From the NCBI GenBank assembly GCA_022835595.1, contig BQUP01000007.1, positions 434,001 to 498,000 on the forward strand: 64,000 nucleotides of DNA. Direction: 5' to 3'. Positions 58,601-64,000 of the stretch are shown piece after piece (positions within the stretch are counted from its first letter, which is position 1; every line of letters starts with the position of its first letter). The notes beneath the pieces were generated by a model. The model was given only the letters and a program-made list of their open reading frames with translations, did not search any database and was not told where the DNA came from. The position numbers and the translations under genes were made by a program. The stretch comes from Cystobasidium ongulense (lineage: Eukaryota; Basidiomycota; Cystobasidiomycetes; Cystobasidiales; Cystobasidiaceae).

Positions 58601-59950
58601 TGTGTTGGTAATACTGATAGCAATATAAAGCGGAGTATCAGTAAAGAGAAGGGGACGCTTGGACAGTTTCCCAGACTCTACCACTCGGCTGCGAAAAGAC
58701 AGGCACAACAAATTTGGAAAGACGCGTTTCATAGCCAACACAAGCTCGAGAATGCTACAACAACAACTTGAATGCGCGACGCGGCGCGAACCTCCCCTTC
58801 AAGAGGGTATTGATGCCGGCAATCTGCTCCATCATTATCAACAAACGCCAGTATCGCAACCTTCTTCGTTTGATCCGCGAAGCTGCCGTAGTTAGACTGT
58901 TTGATCTGCTTTTCGCTGCGATGTAGTCATCTTTGTGCTAACACAACATCTCAGTGTACGCTTCAACGACTTCTTGCTGGCATGGCGGCCTGCGGGATCA
59001 TCCACCTATTCGTCTTTATCATCTGAGAGCGTTTGTAGCGTTGAAGTGTAGGAGCAGAAACAGCAGTGTCTCCGACTTGCGTGATTCTGTCTTGTTCTCC
59101 TAGAATTTCTGGTTCGGAACGTTCATTGCCATGTGCGCGTTCGTACCCCGGCTACGATGCAGTCTCTGGTTTTCGCTGAAGGGAAGTTCCGTCGGCTCCG
59201 TCATTCACTTCCGAACCCACAACAACGCCAACATGGCTATGTTCTTCCACCTCTTGGCCCCTGTGTCATTGTAGACAAAGCCGAACCAACGCATGGCGTC
59301 AATCAAGCACCTACACAGTCCACCCGATAGCAAGCCTGATCTGGGCTAAATGCAATGAAGTCCAAAGTTAGCTTTACGGTCAGTTTCCGCCTCGCTGCGA
59401 GAAGCCGGCACAGAAGTAAACGTCAGTGAGATGGAAGATGCGGTAGTATTTGTGATAGCTTGTAGTGCCTATTGAGTGTTATTATATTCCTGTTTCTTGT
59501 TCGGTCCCCAAGTAGGGCGTCGAGTGTGAAATGATCTGTTCAAGAGTGCTACTTATGAACCAGCTGAAGACGTTACTCTAGCCTTCCATTGCAGTCTCCA
59601 ATGTGCCAGCAGAGTGTCACACCATTGTGTGTGCTGTAGATGTGCTCCGTAAGGAGTTGCACTCACGCAGGAACGTTGAAGGGTAGCTGCAAGGGAGTCT
59701 CTTGAAGAGCGAGGCCTTGAAAGCATTCATGTCACGCATTCTGGAGTATGTATTGTTTTGCTAGGCATAACAGCAGAGCAAAGCAGAGCCGGATGGAAAT
59801 GTGCCGAATCTCGAGAAAGAAAGAAAGCGGCCTCGATCAACCTGTGACACGCCGACAAAGGCAGGTCCAGTCCACCATCCACCCTTCACCTTCCAACCAT
59901 TCAGTTCCGGAATAGTCAGTATCGCCTGGCCGTAGCATCCGTGACTAACC
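58601..59950. promoter_or_regulatory. Divergent upstream region between GMD and calnexin
   Basis: About 1.35 kb between divergent starts. Only short motif-free open frames occur (for example 59133-59330 on plus). This probably contains the calnexin promoter, where unfolded-protein-response elements would be expected; I could not point to one with confidence. Confidence 0.35.
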
Positions 59951-62423
59951 ATGGCGCCCTACTCGAGAAAGGCCGGACTCGCCTTTGCAGCTACAACGCT
60001 GCTCGCGTCGCTCGTTCATGCAAACGGGGCGCCTGCAGACAGCCCTGTATTTGAGGTGGGTGATGGAGGGCGCCTATTACTCTCTAGACGATATGCTGAC
60101 CGGTGTGTCTTTACCTCGGATGTCTTGTGGCCCGTTCTGCGCCTCGTCATGCACACCCGCAGCCCATCTCCGCCAGAACAGGACACTTTGTCGAGCAGTT
60201 CACAGACGACTGGGCCGACAGATGGAGCCCATCAGCGGCCACCAAGACCGACAAGGACCAGCAGGCTTTCTCATACGGTGAGTTGCTGCCGTTCTGACCT
60301 GGCCCGCTGATCCGCGTGCCTGGCTGACTATGGGCTTCTTCGACCTTCCACGCGCTTGTTCGGCAATGAACTACATTCAAATCGCTGTACAATACATCTC
60401 AAACTCGCACTACTTTCATCAGTCGGCAAGTGGGAAGTCAAAGAATCGGACGTCTTTGCGTAAGTCGTGTTGCTAGAACCCGTCGCTTCGCAGCTTTGTG
60501 CAACCAAGACGCGCTTGTCCGATCGGTTTGAAGCTTCCTTTTCTCCATGTACTAACAGTTCCTTACCTTTCGCCTACCTTTTCAGTGCCATACAAAACGA
60601 CAAGGGCTTGGTAGCTACCTCCAAGGCGGCTCATCATGCTATCTCCGCGCTATTCGACAAGCCATACGACCCGGTCACCGAAGGTGGTCTAGTTGTTCAG
60701 TACGAGGTCAAGCTTCAGAATGGACTTGAATGTGGTGGTGCCTACATGAAGCTCTTGACTGAGTCCCCAGAGGTGCGTTGCGAGCTCCACGTTCGACGGC
60801 CCGCCGGCTGGCCGAGTTACAGGCGAGTGAGGATTGACGCATTCTCTTAATCCCGCTTGCATAACAGGGCATTCAAGCACTTGAATTATCCGACAAGACT
60901 CCCTACACAATCATGTTTGGACCAGATCGATGCGGAGCAACCAACAAGGTTCACTTCATCTTCCGCCACAAGAACCCTCTAACTGGTGAATTCGAAGAGA
61001 AGCACCTCAAAGCACCTCCTGCACCAAAGAACGACAAGCTCTCACACTTGTACACTCTTATAATTCGATCTGATAACACCTTTGAGATCAAGATTGATAA
61101 TGAATCCAAGAAGAAAGGTTCACTCTTAGAAGACTTTGATCCTGCTGTCAACCCAGAAAAGGAGATTGGTGCGGTCTTCGTTGCCCTGGGCTGGTCTTCG
61201 CGATTGATCTGTGCTGATTCAAATCCATTTCTTCTATACAGATGACCCTGAAGACTTCAAGCCTGCCAACTGGGTCGACGAAGCCAAGATCACCGATCCT
61301 ACTGCTTCCAAACCTGCAGACTGGGATGAGGATGCGGTAGGTCGACTCTTTGAGTTTCACTGGCATTGCAAGGACGTACCCTACTAAACAGCCGTTCTTT
61401 GAACTCCAGCCATTCGAGATTGAAGATGTTGACGCTCAAGTACCTTCAGGATGGCTAGTCGACGAACCAGCTACAATTCCCGACCCAGACGCTGAAAAGC
61501 CAGAGGAATGGTCTGATGAAGATGATGGTGATTGGATCGCTCCTTCGATCCCCAACCCTAAGTGTGAAACCGCTCCTGGTTGTGGACCATGGATTGCACC
61601 TAAGAAGCCTAACCCTGATTACAAGGGCAAATGGTAGGTCATAATTCTCACTATGGCTTCGCCGTGGTAGAAATTAATTATCTGTTGCCCGATAGGTTCG
61701 CCCCTAAGATCGACAACCCTGCCTACAAGGGTGTCTGGGCTCCTCGAAAGATTGCTGTGAGTGCTCCCATACACCTCTTGTATCTAGAGCATCGCTGAAC
61801 CGGAGTACATCGAATAGAACCCTGGCTACTTTGAAGACAACGACCCATGGAAGCTCAACCCTATCGCTGGTGTCGCTTTCGAATGGTGGACCATGCAAGA
61901 CAACATCCTCGTCGACAACATTTACATCGGCAACTCTGAGAAGGCAGCTTCCGACTTTGCGGCTGCTACTTTTGAGCCCAAGCACAAGATCGAGCTTGAA
62001 TTGGAGAAGGCTGCAAAGCCCGCTGCTTCATCCGATGATGAAGAGCTCGATACTTCAGACTTCAGTATTCCAGCCTTCCTTGCTGATCCAGTCAACTACG
62101 GACGCAACAAGGTAGTCACCTTTATCAAGGTCGCCAGCCGTGACCCACTTGGCGCATTCAAGACTATGCCTCAAGCTGGAGCTATCGCTGGTGGATTAGC
62201 AGCTACCCTCATTGGAATGATTGGTATCCTACTTGGTCTTCTCGCACCTAAGCCCGCTACTGTACAGGCAAAGACAAAGAAGGTCAAGGAAGTTACCATT
62301 AAAGCTGCTCAAGACTTGAAGGAACAAGCTTCGGCCACTGCCTCAAATGTCGGTCAAACAGCAGAAGGAGCTGAAATCAAGAAGAGGAACACTGGAAAAG
62401 GTAAAGAGCCAGCCCCTAATTAG
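59951..62423 (+). CDS. CNE1: Calnexin (ER lectin chaperone)
   Basis: Membrane chaperone that binds monoglucosylated N-glycans on folding glycoproteins. The signal peptide is [20 protein letters not shown]. The luminal lectin domain starts [16 protein letters not shown], then [53 protein letters not shown] and [18 protein letters not shown]. The P-domain repeats are [56 protein letters not shown] and then [20 protein letters not shown]. Lectin strands return in [21 protein letters not shown] transmembrane helix ([20 protein letters not shown]) and a short basic cytosolic tail follow. About seven introns. Full length and intact. Confidence 0.96.
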
Positions 62424-63169
62424 TTAGAGGAGTAAAAAAGGGGAAGCTCGAAACGGAAAGAGAAAGAAATTTGTGGAAGAAGCGGTAATCGGCCTGATAC
62501 CCCGAGCAGCTTGAAGCAGATGGCTTAGGTTGCCAGGTTTTCGGCCGGCTTTTAGGCTTTCGCTGTAATGTTCCCCGCATATCACAAGTATAGAAAGGAA
62601 GTTATCGTGCGAAGGTGTGGACAGATAGGTGACTTCGAAATGAAAAGCAATGCCAAGAAGAGAAGGTTCAGCAAATCGCATCGCGCACTGTTCACTTCCC
62701 TGCTCGCCGATGTAGACAAGGGTATCGAAATGCGTGTCAATATGCGGTCGAGACTTGCTAAAATGGTTTTACTGATGAATTGTCCATTGATCGACATCTT
62801 GCACAAGACTGTCACGACACATCTCATACGCTACTCCACGCTATGCAAATTTATGCACATCTTTTAGACTATAATATGAGGTACAAACAAGGCGTCGAAT
62901 GTCTGAAGGAAAAAAGGTCTATAATCAATCATTAAAATGCTAAATAAGTCGTGAAGTCAATTACGTGGAAAAGGCTGGGTAAGACACATGGTGTGAGTTC
63001 GTATGCCCTTTGACTGCCTTAGCATCAATGGGGCGGAAAAAGTGCGGAAAATTTCAGACTTTATGCGAGGTCGTTGTAGTGTTCTTGTGTCTCATTGCTC
63101 ATAGTATCAAGGCTTATCGTATATGTTTTGACGGCGCAAAGACGTAGCATGCTGTGTAGAACGATGTTG
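62424..63169. other. Convergent 3' intergenic region after calnexin
   Basis: About 750 bases between two stop codons. Overlapping frames on both strands near 62570-62870 have no motif and look like chance. It is AT-rich toward 62900-63050. Confidence 0.35.
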
Positions 63170-64000
63170 TCAAATTCGGGGAGCGGCTCCAGGCGGAAGA
63201 GCGAAGTCTTGTCCAGGTGAAGGAATGGCCGGAGGTGAATCATCGGGATGATGTCCAGTAGGCGCATCACCAAGCGATTGTCTACCTTTTGTGACCGTTG
63301 AGCTTCGCCTGTTGCGCTTGACTATGCGAACAGCTCCATCGGGCGCGGACACTATCGGGAGTGAGTAAGTTAGTATGGTTTTGAATGCTTACGCGCGCGC
63401 AAGCTGGAGAAGGCAGACTCACCTGGACCAGGATCGTATAGGGAGACACCTCGACTGACACGCGACGGAGCTACAGAGGAAGATCTGGTTGTCGACGAAG
63501 CTAAGTCTGAGACATGATAGACCTGTGGACTGGAGTCTAGTTCAGGCGAGATTTTTGGCACATCGTAAGGGTCGATCGATCTTCGGCTCAAGATTGCTTC
63601 ACGTTCAGCTGAATCGCTGTCGTAAGGTTCCTGCGCAGGATAGCGAGGACTGGGCGAAAAGAATCCAAGTCAGATAGGGCACGCTTGCAACCGGCCTGGT
63701 CAAGGACACTCACTATTCTTCTTCAGTTCGTTGGTTAGGCGATGGATTGGGGTGGAAATTCTCCGAGCTTGAGCTCTGGTATGGGGATGCTTCATAGTTG
63801 TGCAACACATTAGAATCGGCAGAATCGTAGATCTCCGTTTGCGAAGGGATGTGCTGATATGCCTGCGGCTGGTGCGTGACTGCCAGAGGAGCCGGAAGCT
63901 CGAGCACTTGAACGTTATCAACTTGGCGGCGACCACCACCAGCTGCCGGACTGCTAGAGCCATATCCCGAAGGCGTCGCTGCACCCCGGAAAAATGGATC
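63170..64000 (-). CDS. 3' part of an unnamed gene
   Basis: Enters from the right edge; the start lies outside. Three exons are visible. The first reads DPFFRGAATPSGYGSSSPAA, then VQVLELPAPLAVTHQPQAYQ, ending at a donor near 63713. The middle exon (about 63655-63425) reads YPRYPAQEPYDSDSAEREAI and SRRSIDPYDVPKISPELDSS. The last (about 63352-63170) reads GAVRIVKRNRRSSTVTKGRQ and ends LPPGAAPRI before TGA. The region is Ser/Pro/Tyr-rich and probably disordered, as in cytosolic tails of fungal membrane proteins; no family is recognised. Confidence 0.55.

Noticed and set aside
62568-62867. Overlapping open frames after calnexin
   Set aside because: Plus and minus frames mirror each other, lack motifs and lie in the expected convergent 3' UTR region.

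Overview
The window is a compact, intron-rich fungal nuclear sequence. Nearly every gene is split by short GT-AG introns, intergenic gaps are mostly 0.1 to 0.6 kb, and gene content (DASH subunit Ask1, fungal-type hybrid histidine kinase, allantoate-permease-like MFS, Ku80, an XLF homologue) points to a basidiomycete yeast, most likely a tremellomycete (inference from gene style, not a search). No retroelement, DNA transposon, CRISPR array or rRNA was recognised. One 45-base assembly gap (58493-58537) lies inside the first exon of a GDP-mannose 4,6-dehydratase gene.

Layout. 0-10 kb: 3' end of a Tti1 gene (+), ALG9 mannosyltransferase (-), a large unnamed protein (-), DUS2 tRNA-dihydrouridine synthase (+) and a decayed fragment of a histidinol-dehydrogenase-family gene (-). 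10-19 kb: a PPP4R2-type phosphatase subunit (+), a SET-domain methyltransferase (+), DASH subunit ASK1 (-) and a glutathione S-transferase (+). 18.8-26 kb: alpha-tubulin (-) divergent from an XLF/Nej1-like end-joining factor (+), then a Ser/Pro-rich coiled-coil protein (-). 27-32 kb: a secreted repeat protein (+), then a duplicated alpha-tubulin promoter/first exon abutting a decayed short-chain dehydrogenase. 32-43 kb: an unnamed coiled-coil protein (+), Ku80 (-) and a hybrid histidine kinase (+). 44-50 kb: an ankyrin protein (-) and two tandem MATE transporters (+). 50-64 kb: COG8 (+), a small unnamed gene (-), an MFS permease (-), GDP-mannose 4,6-dehydratase (-), calnexin (+) and the 3' part of an unnamed gene (-).

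Themes. Two core non-homologous end-joining proteins, Ku80 and a probable XLF ending in a Ku-binding-like tail, lie about 11.5 kb apart. Several genes serve the secretory pathway: ALG9 and calnexin in the ER, COG8 at the Golgi, GMD in nucleotide-sugar supply. I see no operon-like system or defence island. The most unusual items are the tubulin-promoter duplication joined to a dead dehydrogenase, a near-perfect 66-base inverted repeat inside an XLF intron, and microexons of 17, 13 and 7 bases, one of which encodes the phospho-acceptor histidine box of the histidine kinase.
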